Shown here: positions 52,573-61,160 of the stretch, one piece after another
How the letters are laid out: every line of letters starts with the position of its first letter
Numbering within the stretch: the stretch's first letter is position 1
Origin: Abiotrophia sp. HMSC24B09
GTDB lineage: Bacteria; Bacillota; Bacilli; Lactobacillales; Aerococcaceae
Length of the DNA stretch: 64,000 bases
Direction: 5' to 3'
Assembly (NCBI RefSeq): GCF_001815865.1
Contig: NZ_KV822202.1
Location: 32,303 to 96,302, forward strand
Notes under the pieces: model-generated
What the model was told of the DNA's origin: nothing
The model's database searches: none
What the model saw: the letters and a program-made list of their open reading frames with translations, nothing else
Position numbers and translations under genes: made by a program

Positions 52573-53628
52573 ATGACTGAAGACTATTTGTATTTTGGAT
52601 CTGATTATTTAGAGGGAGCACATGAGCGGGTTTTGGAGCGATTGATAGAAGTCAACCGCCAGCCGGCAGCGGGTTATGGTAGTGATAGCCACAGTGAGCG
52701 GGCCTATGACTTGATTCGTCAAGCCTGCGACTGCCCACATGCCACGGTTCATTTCTTTATAGGGGGAACTCAAACCAACTCCACTGTTATTCGGGCCCTC
52801 TTACGGCCCTACCAAGGGGTCTTGGCGCCGGATACGGGCCATATTAATGTCCATGAAGCGGGCGCGATTGAACTAGGGGGTCACAAGGTTTTGCCTCTGC
52901 CTAGCCATGAAGGTAAGTTGACCGCCCAAGCGGTTGAGGATTGGGTGACGACTTTCTATGCGGATGCTAACCATGTCCATTCAGTCTATCCTGGCATGGT
53001 CTATGTGTCGCAACCGACCGAGTTGGGGACGCTCTACAGTCTAGCCGAGCTTGAAGACTTGTCAGCTGTCTGCCGTCGGCACCAGCTTCCCCTCTTTATT
53101 GATGGGGCGCGACTGGCCTATGCCCTGGCCAGCCCAAGTAACGATGTTAGCCTGGCTGATTTGGCGCGTTTGACGGATGTCTTCTATATTGGCGGAACCA
53201 AGTGTGGGACCCTGCTAGGGGAGGCTGTGGTGATTTCCAACCCAAGTCTACTGCCACACTTTTTCACTGTCATGAAGCAAGGGGGTGCTGTCCTAGCTAA
53301 AGGACACGTCCTAGGGGTCCAATTCGAGGCGATGTTCGAGGATGGCTTCTATCAGGTCATCGGCCGCGAGGCGGTGGCAGCCGCCCAGACTATTCAGGAT
53401 TGCCTAGTGGCCAATGGCTACGAGCTAGTCGATCGTTCGGTGACCAATCAGGTCTTTGTCCGTCTACCTAAGGTCTTGGTGCCGATCTGGTCGGACAAGG
53501 TCCAATATGCGACCTGGGAACTGGCTGAGGATTATGTCGTGGCCCGTCTGACAACGGCTTGGTCTACGCGACCAGAGCAGGTGACGGCCCTCTGTAATTT
53601 CATTGCCCAGCATCCAGCTCAAAGCTAA
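52573..53628 (+). CDS. Low-specificity threonine aldolase-like PLP enzyme
   Basis: PLP-dependent beta-eliminating lyase of 351 residues, expected to cleave L-threonine or a related beta-hydroxy amino acid to glycine plus aldehyde. The PLP elements are FIGGTQTNS, the phosphate loop, Asp177 in FIDGARLAYAL and the Schiff-base Lys210 in FYIGGTKCGTLLGE. The start is the ATG with AGGGGA 9 bases upstream; a TTG three codons earlier is less likely. Monocistronic. The aldolase family call is firm; exact substrate stereochemistry is not. Confidence 0.88.
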   Translation: MTEDYLYFGSDYLEGAHERVLERLIEVNRQPAAGYGSDSHSERAYDLIRQACDCPHATVHFFIGGTQTNSTVIRALLRPYQGVLAPDTGHINVHEAGAIELGGHKVLPLPSHEGKLTAQAVEDWVTTFYADANHVHSVYPGMVYVSQPTELGTLYSLAELEDLSAVCRRHQLPLFIDGARLAYALASPSNDVSLADLARLTDVFYIGGTKCGTLLGEAVVISNPSLLPHFFTVMKQGGAVLAKGHVLGVQFEAMFEDGFYQVIGREAVAAAQTIQDCLVANGYELVDRSVTNQVFVRLPKVLVPIWSDKVQYATWELAEDYVVARLTTAWSTRPEQVTALCNFIAQHPAQS

Positions 53629-53688
53629 GTTTATTTTGACCGCCTTGATAGGATGCGGTCTTTAGTAAAAGCGAGAAGGTGACTGTCA

Positions 53689-54309
53689 ATGCAAGACTAT
53701 ATCAAGCGCTTGGAGGCGGAGTTCTCACTGATTGAAAAAGGCTTCAAGGAAGAGGAGAAAAGGGCCCAAGCGGATTATGCCAGTCAGGATTTGGACTATA
53801 TCAAGCAATTGGCCATGCAGGCCTATCAATCAGAAACCTATCAAGTACGCATGTATGCCGTCTTCCTCATGGGCTACCTGTCCCAGCAAGAGGACATACT
53901 GGATTATTTGAGAGAGCAGGTCTGTCTAGACCCTAACTGGCGGGTTCAGGAAGTATTAGCCAAGGCCATGGACCATTACTGCAAGACCACAGGCTACCAA
54001 GCAGCCTTGCCGGTCATTGATGAATGGCTAGGCCATAGCCAAGCTAATACCAGACGGGCTGTAACGGAGGGGCTGAGAATTTGGACTAGCCGGCCTTACT
54101 TTAAGGACCATCCCCAGGAAGCTGTTTGGCGTATCGCTGGCTTGAAGCGGGATTCCAGTGACTATGTCCGCAAGTCGGTCGGCAATGCCCTAAGGGACAT
54201 TAGCCGGAAGTTTCCTGATCTCATTCAAGCGGAGTTAGCAACTTGGACCATAGATGGCAAGGACATCCAGCAGGTCCATAAGCTAGCCAGCAAATTTCTA
54301 ACAGCATAA
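53689..54309 (+). CDS. AlkD-like DNA alkylation repair / HEAT-repeat protein
   Basis: All-helical HEAT-like repeat protein of 206 residues, related to AlkD, a DNA glycosylase that removes positively charged alkylated bases. Repeats can be followed as helix pairs from about 30 to 200. The conserved block NTRRAVTEGLRIWTSRPYFKDHP carries the Trp and Arg residues expected at the DNA-binding face, and VRKSVGNALRDISRKFP is the last repeat. GAAGGTGA precedes the ATG. Glycosylase activity is inferred; many relatives bind DNA without it. Ends at a bidirectional terminator. Confidence 0.8.
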   Translation: MQDYIKRLEAEFSLIEKGFKEEEKRAQADYASQDLDYIKQLAMQAYQSETYQVRMYAVFLMGYLSQQEDILDYLREQVCLDPNWRVQEVLAKAMDHYCKTTGYQAALPVIDEWLGHSQANTRRAVTEGLRIWTSRPYFKDHPQEAVWRIAGLKRDSSDYVRKSVGNALRDISRKFPDLIQAELATWTIDGKDIQQVHKLASKFLTA

Positions 54310-54310
54310 G

Positions 54311-54337
54311 AAAAAGGCCATAGTCTATGGCCTTTTT
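54311..54337. terminator. Bidirectional terminator
   Basis: AAAAAGGCCATA / TATGGCCTTTTT with a GTC loop between convergent genes. Confidence 0.92.
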
Positions 54338-54341
54338 GTCA

Positions 54342-54677
54342 TTATTCGGCAGTGTCTTGACGTAGTTCCCAGTAGTGATCCAGCTTGTCTAGCAAGAGGT
54401 CCAGGCTAAAATAGCCAGCTTCTTGCAGGTAGCGGCGCCCGTCAATGTAGACTTGTAAGGTGGGCGCGGACAGGATTTGTTCCTGGGCGGCTACTTGGGG
54501 CCACTGGCTTAAGTCGATATAGCGTAGAGTAGCCTGGGGATGGCTTTGAGCCCATTCATCCAGTCTCAAGGCCAAGCTAGCGCAGGGCGCGCATTGGGGT
54601 TTACCGAATTGGAGAATGAGGAGCTGAGACTGAGCCTTGAGTTGGGCCAAGTCTTCGTGGGCTTGGAGTGCTTGCAT
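54342..54677 (-). CDS. Thioredoxin-like protein
   Basis: Small thioredoxin-fold protein of 111 residues. The active site is CAPC (Cys29, Cys32) in LQFGKPQCAPCASL, and the cis-Pro is in SAPTLQVYIDG. No signal peptide, so it acts in the cytoplasm. The Ala-Pro between the cysteines differs from the classic GP, and the N-terminus is shorter, as in YtpP/YdbP-type thioredoxin-like proteins. AAGGAGG before the ATG. It is convergent with the AlkD-like gene and divergent from the MazG-like gene. Confidence 0.85.
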   Translation of the reverse strand: MQALQAHEDLAQLKAQSQLLILQFGKPQCAPCASLALRLDEWAQSHPQATLRYIDLSQWPQVAAQEQILSAPTLQVYIDGRRYLQEAGYFSLDLLLDKLDHYWELRQDTAE

Positions 54678-54769
54678 GTGGGTCCTCCTTAACAGATTCT
54701 TATTTTTATGGTAGCATGGTGACTGAGACTGGGCAAGTTAGGTGCTTGCGCCTATAGGAGGAGACGGGA

Positions 54770-55111
54770 ATGACAGATTTGAATTTGGCAGCTCTAGAGG
54801 CCTATCTAGCGGAGCATTATGGTGACTGGGGTCAGGAACAGGGCCTCTTCATTAAGCTAGTAGAGGAAATGGGTGAAATAGCCGAGCTACTCAATATTCG
54901 TGCGGGGCGCAAGCAAGGCAAGGGCCAGGATACCGACCAGGAACTGGTGACTGAGCTGGCGGACCTGATTCATTATGCGGTGGCCATTGCGGCCATCAAT
55001 GGTTTGGATTTAAGTAAGGCCATCATCGAGAAGGATATTCAGGCAGCCATCAAGTACCAGCATGAGCGTAATCTGGCTGACTTCCTAGCAGAATGGAAAC
55101 AGCGGCCATGA
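54770..55111 (+). CDS. MazG-like nucleotide pyrophosphohydrolase
   Basis: All-alpha NTP pyrophosphatase-like protein of 113 residues. The metal-binding pattern EExxE...ExxD is present as KLVEEMGEIAELL and ELVTELADLIHYAVA. Members hydrolyse non-canonical or excess nucleoside triphosphates, or are MazG-like partners without known substrate. AGGAGG lies 7 bases before the ATG. The stop overlaps the start of the next gene (ATGA), so both are made together. Confidence 0.82.
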   Translation: MTDLNLAALEAYLAEHYGDWGQEQGLFIKLVEEMGEIAELLNIRAGRKQGKGQDTDQELVTELADLIHYAVAIAAINGLDLSKAIIEKDIQAAIKYQHERNLADFLAEWKQRP

Positions 55112-55395
55112 TGACCTATATTTGGCTCTATCTATTCCTGATTAATCTGCTGACGGCTGCTGTCTATATCTGGGATAAGCATCAAGCTGTGGTTCGTCGC
55201 TGGCGGGTGCCGGAAGCCCGCCTATTAGGCCTAGCTGCCATAGGAGGTGCCCTGGGCGCCCTCCTGGCCATGCAGGTTTGGCGCCACAAGACCCACAAGT
55301 GGCCTTTTGCCCTGGGGGTCCCTCTTATGTTAGTGCTTCAGGCCGTCCTTCTCATTTTCCTTGTATTTGAGTGGCTCCCTAAGCTGGGCCATTAA
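55108..55395 (+). CDS. DUF1294-family membrane protein
   Basis: Small membrane protein of about 95 residues with three hydrophobic segments. It carries the DUF1294 signature: WDKHQAV near the first span, RVPEARLLGLAAIGGALGALLAM, then the RHKTHKWPFALG motif. I take the ATG in the ATGATGA overlap with the MazG-like stop; an ATG five codons earlier is also in frame. Function unknown. Terminator 14 bases after the stop. Confidence 0.8.
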   Translation: MMTYIWLYLFLINLLTAAVYIWDKHQAVVRRWRVPEARLLGLAAIGGALGALLAMQVWRHKTHKWPFALGVPLMLVLQAVLLIFLVFEWLPKLGH

Positions 55396-55408
55396 GCTAG
55401 TACTAGTT

Positions 55409-55439
55409 AGCGTCAAGCCGATGGCTTGGCGCTTTTTTC
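55409..55439 (+). terminator. Terminator of the MazG-DUF1294 unit
   Basis: AGCGTCAAGCC / GGCTTGGCGCT with one mismatch-type wobble and six T. Confidence 0.85.
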
Positions 55440-55492
55440 ATGAAATTTCCGATTGTTTTCAGAAAGTGATACAAATTTCTGCTGGCCAGGCC

Positions 55493-55521
55493 TTGTATTA
55501 GAAAAATAAGTGTGTTAGAGT
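55493..55521 (+). promoter_or_regulatory. Promoter of the glycerol dehydrogenase-like gene
   Basis: TTGTAT, 17-bp spacer, TAGAGT. Confidence 0.5.
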
Positions 55522-55581
55522 ATTTTCTAATAAAACTTTAATCATTCGCTTAGCTATATCTAAGTGATAAGGAGGACGCTT

Positions 55582-56661
55582 ATGGAATTTGTACAAGTCG
55601 TACGAAGTACACCCGGACAATATATCAGTGAAAAAGGAGCTTTGGCTTCTTTAGCAGGCATTTTAAAGAACTTCGAGCGTCCCTACATTATTACCGGGGA
55701 GAAATCTTACGCTGCCTTTCTAAAACACTTACCTCAAGCTCTAGAAGGTGTGCCAGTCTTGCGTTATGACCACACAGCCAGCTATGAAGATATGGACCGC
55801 TTGGCTAAGTTAGCAGCCGATGCCGATGTCATCGTGGCTGTCGGTGGGGGCAAGCTTTGTGACACTGCCAAGGGAACGGCTGACCGCCTCCACTGTGAAG
55901 TGGTCACCGTGCCAACAATCGTGGGGACTTGTGCCCCGACCACACCTGTTGCGGCTGTCTACCATCCCAATGGGGTCTTCAATGACGTGGCCTACTTCAA
56001 ACGTACCCCTTATGCCTGCGTGGTGGACTTAGATCTCCTAGTTGAGTCGCCTAGACGCTACTTCGAAGGGGGTATCTGTGATACGGTAGCTAAGTGGTAT
56101 GAGGCCGAAAGCATCACCCGTCATTTGACTGGAGCGCTAGAAGCCAATGTCGAATTAGGCTTGGCTGCTGCTAAGGTAACCAAGGATATTCTGCTACGTG
56201 ACACCCATGCTGCCTTGGCTACTCATGCCTTGGGCGTGGTCAACGACACCTTCAAACGCGTGGTCGATACGGTATTCAACGTGGCCGCTGCCGTGGGTTG
56301 CTTTGCCTGCGAATATGGTCGCATGTCAGGGGCTCACGCTGTCCACAATGCCCTGTCACAATTTGCCGAAACCCACAGCATTGAGCATGGGGTCAAGGTA
56401 GCTTATGGGTTGCTGGTAATGTTGGCGGCTATGGGCGAAGAAGGTGAGACCCAAAAACTCATCGACTACTGCAAGGACAATGGCTTCATCTACTCCTGGC
56501 AACAGCTAGAGGTTCAAGAGGACATGGCGACTGCCGTAGCCAAATTGGCTGACTTCGCCGCATCTGACAAGGAAACCTTCAAATTGGCGGTGCCAGGTGT
56601 CACTCCTGAACAGGTTCAAGCGGCCGTCTACCAGGTAGAAGCCCAAGCTCAAGCTAAATAA
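55582..56661 (+). CDS. Iron-containing alcohol dehydrogenase, glycerol dehydrogenase-like
   Basis: NAD-dependent dehydrogenase of 359 residues. The cofactor loop is VGGGKLCDTAKG (about 87-98), and the metal ligands fit GldA: Asp167 in GGICDTVAKWYEAE, His252 in SGAHAVHNAL and His269 in SIEHGVKVAYG. The size and the TVPTIVGTCAPTTPVAAVYH stretch also match the glycerol dehydrogenase branch. The start is the ATG with AAGGAGG 6 bases upstream, not the TTG six codons earlier. No dihydroxyacetone kinase is adjacent, so the polyol substrate is inferred. Confidence 0.88.
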   Translation: MEFVQVVRSTPGQYISEKGALASLAGILKNFERPYIITGEKSYAAFLKHLPQALEGVPVLRYDHTASYEDMDRLAKLAADADVIVAVGGGKLCDTAKGTADRLHCEVVTVPTIVGTCAPTTPVAAVYHPNGVFNDVAYFKRTPYACVVDLDLLVESPRRYFEGGICDTVAKWYEAESITRHLTGALEANVELGLAAAKVTKDILLRDTHAALATHALGVVNDTFKRVVDTVFNVAAAVGCFACEYGRMSGAHAVHNALSQFAETHSIEHGVKVAYGLLVMLAAMGEEGETQKLIDYCKDNGFIYSWQQLEVQEDMATAVAKLADFAASDKETFKLAVPGVTPEQVQAAVYQVEAQAQAK

Positions 56662-56690
56662 TTCTAATTTCTGCTTCCTTAAGATAGGTC

Positions 56691-56733
56691 AGCTCATTCA
56701 GTCCGCCATAAGCTGAATGAGCGGGCTTTTTTG
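56691..56733 (+). terminator. Terminator of the dehydrogenase gene
   Basis: AGCTCATTCAG / CTGAATGAGC stem, then a GGGC and six T. Confidence 0.8.
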
Positions 56734-56760
56734 TCGTGCTAGCAGTCCCAGAGAATTCCA

Positions 56761-56789
56761 TAGCTTGCAGGGCCAGAATTTGCTATAAT
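56761..56789 (+). promoter_or_regulatory. Promoter of the yutD-yutF unit
   Basis: TAGCTT, 17-bp spacer, TATAAT with a TGC extended -10. Confidence 0.5.
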
Positions 56790-56827
56790 AGGAAGGAACG
56801 AGACATAGAAGTAAAGGAGCTAAAGGC

Positions 56828-57496
56828 ATGACCCAACGCGATAATAATATATCCTATCAAATCGACTCCATCCTGACCGACGTTAGTCAGGACCAAGTCC
56901 AAGAAGACAAGCAAATTCGCCAAATTAATGAAGACCATCTGCTGATTAAGGAGGAACCTTATCAGTTGGTCCTCAACTACCGTGAGGGCTTTGACTTGCT
57001 AGCCTTCGAGAATCGCTACCAAGAATACTTCGAGAAGTTCGACTTCATTGTCGGGGACTGGGGCTTTGAACAGTTACGCCTACGAGGCTTCTATCAAATC
57101 GGCCAGGCCAAGGTGCCCAAGGATCAAACCATTGATTTTCTAGAAGACTACCTCAATGAATACTGTAACTTTGGCTGTCGATACTTCGTCCTAGCCAAGG
57201 AACGGGAAGTGGCTAAATACGCCAAACTCAAAGACAAGGCTAAGACTAAGCCGGCCCCAATCGAGAAAAAGGTAGGCGAGACCAAGCAATTAGCTAAAAT
57301 CCAAGTTAAGGAAGATCCAAACCGCTTCAAGGGCAACAAGGTGGATGCCCCAGCCAAGGGCGGCAAGAAGCCTTTCAAGAAGCGCAACCGTCGCCCAGCC
57401 GCTGGCGATCAGGCGGCCCCTAAACAGGCGCCAGCCGCGGCCAAGCAACGTAAGAATAACTTTGTCATCAAGCAAAAGAACAAAACCAACCCTTAG
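56828..57496 (+). CDS. yutD: YutD-family (DUF1027) protein
   Basis: Conserved Firmicute protein of 222 residues with no assigned function. The family core is FDFIVGDWGFEQLRLRGFY followed by DYLNEYCNFGCRYFVLAK. The last ~80 residues are a long, highly basic and low-complexity tail (KKPFKKRNRRPAA and KQRKNNFVIKQKN) typical of nucleic-acid contact. AAAGGAG before the ATG. It is followed 9 bases later by yutF, the same neighbour as in Bacillus and many Lactobacillales. Confidence 0.85.
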   Translation: MTQRDNNISYQIDSILTDVSQDQVQEDKQIRQINEDHLLIKEEPYQLVLNYREGFDLLAFENRYQEYFEKFDFIVGDWGFEQLRLRGFYQIGQAKVPKDQTIDFLEDYLNEYCNFGCRYFVLAKEREVAKYAKLKDKAKTKPAPIEKKVGETKQLAKIQVKEDPNRFKGNKVDAPAKGGKKPFKKRNRRPAAGDQAAPKQAPAAAKQRKNNFVIKQKNKTNP

Positions 57497-57505
57497 GAGG
57501 TCCCT

Positions 57506-58276
57506 ATGAAAGACTACGCAGGTTATTTGATTGATTTAGATGGAACGGTCTACTTCGGCAAGAATCGTATTCCGACAGCCGAAGCCTTCATTAAGAAGTT
57601 AGTGGCGCAAGACATTCCCTTCCTCTTCATTACCAATAATGCGACGCGCTCGGCAGCTCAAGTGGCTCATGCCCTCAGCACCCAGTATGAATTGCCTGTG
57701 ACCGAGAAACATGTCTATACCTCCGCCATGGCCATTATCGACTATCTGCATGCCCACCATGAGGGACAAACGGTCTATGTAGTGGGCGAAGCACCTCTTA
57801 AAGAACAGGTGGCGGCAGCCGGCTTCACGCTAGTGGAAGATGAATCGGCTCAAGTGGTGGTCCAAGCCTTGGACCGTCAGACCACCTATGAAGCCCTGTC
57901 CATTGCGGTCCTAGCTATTCGGAATGGGGCGGCTTTCTTGGTGACCAATACCGACAGTAACATCCCAACTGAACGGGGCATGATGCCAAGCTCAGGGGCC
58001 TTGACTTCCTTTATTCAGTATGCCAGTCAGGTAGAACCGGTCGTTATGGGCAAACCTTTCAGTCCTATTCTGGAGGGTGGTCTCCATACCCTGGGCTTGA
58101 CCAAGGATCAAGTCCTTATGATTGGTGATAATTACGAGACCGACATCAAGGTGGGGATTAATGCCGGTATGGATACCTTGTTGGTCTTAACAGGCTTTAC
58201 TCAAGAAGAAGATCTCAAGTCCGTGCCAGTGCAACCAACCTACGTCCGGCCAGATCTCTCCACTTGGGAGCTCTAG
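57506..58276 (+). CDS. yutF: NagD-like HAD hydrolase (TIGR01457, YutF)
   Basis: HAD-IIA phosphatase of 256 residues. Motif I is LIDLDGTVY with Asp10 and Asp12. Motif II is FITNNATRS, the cap domain is in the middle, Lys is in VMGKPFSPIL and motif IV is MIGDNYETDIKVGINAG. Members hydrolyse p-nitrophenyl phosphate and small phosphorylated sugars. AGGAGG lies 6 bases before the ATG. Middle gene of the yutD-yutF-DUF1461 operon, a conserved order. Confidence 0.92.
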   Translation: MKDYAGYLIDLDGTVYFGKNRIPTAEAFIKKLVAQDIPFLFITNNATRSAAQVAHALSTQYELPVTEKHVYTSAMAIIDYLHAHHEGQTVYVVGEAPLKEQVAAAGFTLVEDESAQVVVQALDRQTTYEALSIAVLAIRNGAAFLVTNTDSNIPTERGMMPSSGALTSFIQYASQVEPVVMGKPFSPILEGGLHTLGLTKDQVLMIGDNYETDIKVGINAGMDTLLVLTGFTQEEDLKSVPVQPTYVRPDLSTWEL

Positions 58277-58278
58277 TC

Positions 58279-58899
58279 ATGGAACAAATAAGGGCCTGGA
58301 TTCGGGCGGGAGTCAGTCTCTTGGGTGGCCTGGCCAATGCTGTCTTGGGGACCATTCTCCTGGCCCCCTTGCTCTATGGGGTCTATCTGCAATTAGATTG
58401 GATTCCCCACATTGCGGGTCTGTCAAAGTCAGCAGTCTATGAGGACTTTATGCGCATCTGGACCTATCTATGGCAAGTCTGGCGGCCCAGCCTGGAGCTG
58501 GCGCACTTTGCCAGTTCAGCCGGAGGACGACAGCACTTTGCTGAGGTTCGGACGCTCATAATCGGTCTGGTCTTGCTAGCTCTCCTGCTCAATGTCCTTA
58601 TCTGGCGTTGGGCCCGCCAAGGGCAATTCAACTCCTGGTCCTATTGGCAGGCGCTTAAGCAAGGCCAGTGGGGGCTAGCCCTACTAGGACTAGGGATGCT
58701 ACTCTTCTTTGACCAGGCCTTTGTGGCCTTCCATCGGCTCTTCTTCGCCAATGAGCTCTGGCTCTTCGATCCGCGTCTAGACCCCGTCATCTGGATTCTG
58801 CCCCAGTCTTATTTTTTGGGACTGACGGCACTTATTCTGGCCCTCTATGTCTTGTGGTCCTGGCTTTTTGCCAAATTCTTCGCTCCTCAAGCATTTTGA
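58279..58899 (+). CDS. TIGR01906-family (DUF1461) membrane protein
   Basis: Integral membrane protein of 206 residues with about five spans. The C-terminal family signature is clear: FHRLFFANELWLFDPRLDPVIWILPQSYF. The start is the ATG 2 bases after the yutF stop, with GGGAG 8 bases upstream; an in-frame ATG-less extension overlaps yutF. Function unknown, but the gene is regularly found after yutF in Lactobacillales. Last gene of the operon. Confidence 0.85.
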   Translation: MEQIRAWIRAGVSLLGGLANAVLGTILLAPLLYGVYLQLDWIPHIAGLSKSAVYEDFMRIWTYLWQVWRPSLELAHFASSAGGRQHFAEVRTLIIGLVLLALLLNVLIWRWARQGQFNSWSYWQALKQGQWGLALLGLGMLLFFDQAFVAFHRLFFANELWLFDPRLDPVIWILPQSYFLGLTALILALYVLWSWLFAKFFAPQAF

Positions 58900-58908
58900 A
58901 TACGCTTT

Positions 58909-58927
58909 GCATAAGCTTATGCTATAA
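58909..58927. promoter_or_regulatory. Palindromic operator and -10 element of the Ohr gene
   Basis: Perfect 14-bp palindrome GCATAAGCTTATGC at 58909-58922 runs directly into TATAAT (58922-58927), forming a TGC extended -10. A symmetric site in this place fits control by a peroxide-sensing repressor. Confidence 0.6.
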
Positions 58928-58958
58928 TGAGGATAACCTAATCGAGGAGGAAGTAAGA

Positions 58959-59369
58959 ATGAGCAAAAAAATTTCATTATCAACCGTCGTGAACACAGGT
59001 GGCCGTGATGGCGAAGTTAAATCCGTAACAGGGGACTTAAACCTTAAGACTAGCATGGCTAAAAAAGAAGGTTACACCAACCCAGAAGAACTCTTCGCAG
59101 CTGGTTTGTCTGCCTGCTTCAATGGGGCTTTGTCCTTCCCATTACAACGTGATGGCTTAGGCGACCGTCAACGCCAAGTGCGCGCTGAAGTAGTGCTCTT
59201 AGGCGACCTGCCAGATACTAACAGCTTGCACCTAGCAGCTAAATTAATTGTATCTATTGAAGGCTTGAGCCCAGAAGAAACCTTACGCTATGTTCAAGAG
59301 ACAGAAAACATCTGCCCTTACACTAAAGCAGTAAAAGGCAACATCGAAGTGGAATTAGTAGCTGAATAA
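58959..59369 (+). CDS. ohr: Organic hydroperoxide resistance protein (Ohr/OsmC family)
   Basis: Thiol peroxidase of 136 residues that reduces organic hydroperoxides. Both redox cysteines are present: Cys53 in GLSACFNGAL and Cys119 in ENICPYTKAV. The Ohr-type Arg is in GGRDGEV. The start is the ATG with GAGGAGG 8 bases upstream; the in-frame extension overlaps the DUF1461 gene. A dimeric operator-like palindrome covers its promoter, though no OhrR gene is adjacent. Ends at a perfect bidirectional terminator. Confidence 0.88.
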   Translation: MSKKISLSTVVNTGGRDGEVKSVTGDLNLKTSMAKKEGYTNPEELFAAGLSACFNGALSFPLQRDGLGDRQRQVRAEVVLLGDLPDTNSLHLAAKLIVSIEGLSPEETLRYVQETENICPYTKAVKGNIEVELVAE

Positions 59370-59373
59370 GTAT

Positions 59374-59403
59374 AAAAAGACGAGGCCTAGGCCTCGTCTT
59401 TTT
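59374..59403. terminator. Bidirectional terminator
   Basis: AAAAAGACGAGGCC / GGCCTCGTCTTTTT, perfect 14-bp arms with a TA centre, between convergent genes. Confidence 0.95.
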
Positions 59404-60406
59404 ATTTGTCCTCGAAAAGGGAGGAACTGTGAACATGTAGATTGTTGCGCTCTGGATAGAGGCTGGCCATAGCGTGGCTAACGGCCGTAGTGGCTTCGCC
59501 AAAGCCAGTCGCAATCAGCTTGGTCTTGCCTTGGTATTGGGCAATATCCCCGATGGCATAGACAGCTGGCAAATTAGTTTGGTGGCAGCTACCAGTCTCG
59601 ATGGTCTGACGTTTGATGGTCAGGGGCCACTTGGCGATTTCACCCAAGGAAGAGACGAAACCATAGCTAACGATGAAGTCATCGGCGGCTAAGTCGACGC
59701 TTTCTTCTTGGCGTGGTACTTGCAAGGTTAGGTGGTCAAGCTGACCGTCTTGGCCATGGAGGGCAACTGGAATATAAGGGGTCCAAATCTTGATGCTAGA
59801 AGCTTCTAGCAAGCTAACGCTGTGTTCGTGGGCCCGGAACTGGGGTCTGCGGTGAATTAGGTGGACTTGCTTGGCATAAGGTTCGATAGCCAGCGCCCAG
59901 TCAACCGCCGAGTCGCCCCCGCCACAGATGGCTACCACCCGATCTTGGAAGGCCTCAGGTTGGCGGACAAAATAATGAAGCGATTTACCTTCGAAGTCTG
60001 GCGCCTCGGGCAAGTCCAATTTACGCGGACGGAAGGCCCCGTTGCCTACGGCGATAATAACCGCGCGGCTAAAATGACTGGCTTGCGGGGTCTGAATTTC
60101 ATAGTAGGGCTTGCCGTCCTCATCTTCATGTTGAATCAGTTGACGGGCTTCCTGGCCGGTACAGATGGTGGTGTCGAAGTGGTCCAGTTGTTGAATCAGG
60201 GACTGGGTGAGGTCGTCCCCCTTGATTTGGTAGTGGGCCGGAATATCGTAGATGGCCTTCTCAGGGTAGAGGTGGGCTGGCTGGCCGCCTAATAAGTCTA
60301 GACTTTCGATGATTTTAGTCTTGGCCTGGCGCATGCCGGCGTAAAAGGCAGCATAGAGGCCGATCGGCCCGCCACCGATGATGGTGATGTCGTAAATTTG
60401 AGACAT
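59402..60406 (-). CDS. Ferredoxin-NADP reductase, thioredoxin-reductase-like (YumC type)
   Basis: FAD- and NADPH-binding flavoprotein of 334 residues. The FAD motif is IIGGGPIGLYAAFYAG, the NADPH motif is CGGGDSAVDWALAI, and the C-terminal FAD motif is YAIGDIAQYQGKTKLIATGFGEA. It lacks the CxxC of true thioredoxin reductases, which with the length identifies the type 2 ferredoxin/flavodoxin-NADP reductase of Firmicutes. It supplies electrons to ferredoxin or flavodoxin-dependent enzymes. AAGGAG precedes the ATG. Its last two bases lie in the shared terminator. Confidence 0.9.
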   Translation of the reverse strand: MSQIYDITIIGGGPIGLYAAFYAGMRQAKTKIIESLDLLGGQPAHLYPEKAIYDIPAHYQIKGDDLTQSLIQQLDHFDTTICTGQEARQLIQHEDEDGKPYYEIQTPQASHFSRAVIIAVGNGAFRPRKLDLPEAPDFEGKSLHYFVRQPEAFQDRVVAICGGGDSAVDWALAIEPYAKQVHLIHRRPQFRAHEHSVSLLEASSIKIWTPYIPVALHGQDGQLDHLTLQVPRQEESVDLAADDFIVSYGFVSSLGEIAKWPLTIKRQTIETGSCHQTNLPAVYAIGDIAQYQGKTKLIATGFGEATTAVSHAMASLYPERNNLHVHSSSLFEDK

Positions 60407-60482
60407 AGTAGGGACTCCTTATTCAATCATAGTTTTTAAGGCAAAAGAAAAGGGCAAGTCCAGGGTCCTTGCACCAGATTTC

Positions 60483-60971
60483 TTAGAAGCTGAGATAGAT
60501 GGCCCGGCTGACGAAGGCGACTAGAACGCCGACTAAGACGCCGACCACCACTTCGGTGGGGCGATGGCCCAGGTATTTTTCGATGATCATATCTTCATAG
60601 TGATCGATGTCGTGGCTTTCTTGCAGACGGCGGAAGTCAGCTTGGATCTCCGGGTCTTGCAGGCGACGCTTAGCTAAGAGGTTGAGCAGAAGACCCTGCT
60701 CACCACTCTGGCGACGCACGCCCATGGAGTCGAACATGACGATGACCCCGAAAATGGTGGCGATGGCCACCAGAGGGGATTCAAAGCCGTATTCCAGCAC
60801 CAGGCTGGTAATCAGGCTGCTAACTGCGGCCGAATGGGAACTTGGCATGCCGCCAGTGGTCATGACAATATTTACTTTGACCTTATGACGGTTAGTCACA
60901 AGGGCAATAGGGTATTTAATAGCTTGAGTGAAGAGAATCGCGACAAGAGATGTCAGCAATATGGTATTCAT
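60483..60971 (-). CDS. Divergent PAP2-family membrane protein (YuiD-like)
   Basis: Integral membrane protein of 162 residues with about four or five spans. The PAP2-like residues are in GGMPSSHSAAVSSL and MGVRRQSGEQGLLLN, and HRPTEVVVGVLVGVLVA ends the domain. This is the DUF212/YuiD branch, whose substrate is unknown; relatives hydrolyse lipid phosphates. AAGGAGG is present but about 12 bases from the ATG, a long spacing. It lies 76 bases upstream of the reductase gene on the same strand. Confidence 0.85.
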   Translation of the reverse strand: MNTILLTSLVAILFTQAIKYPIALVTNRHKVKVNIVMTTGGMPSSHSAAVSSLITSLVLEYGFESPLVAIATIFGVIVMFDSMGVRRQSGEQGLLLNLLAKRRLQDPEIQADFRRLQESHDIDHYEDMIIEKYLGHRPTEVVVGVLVGVLVAFVSRAIYLSF

Positions 60972-61093
60972 AAGTGGGGGGATCCCTCCTTCTCCTTATA
61001 CAGGTATCTATTAGATAATATCAAAAAATGCGACTTGAAACTAGTAGGAAGCCGTAAATTCTCAAGAAAAATCATGAGAAGGTCACTTTTGAT

Positions 61094-61121
61094 TTGAATC
61101 TGACGGGATTTAGTGTATCAT
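61094..61121 (+). promoter_or_regulatory. Promoter of the cyclophilin gene
   Basis: TTGAAT, 16-bp spacer, TATCAT. Confidence 0.45.
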
Positions 61122-61160
61122 ATAGATGATATTCAACCATTAACAATAGGAGGATGATTC

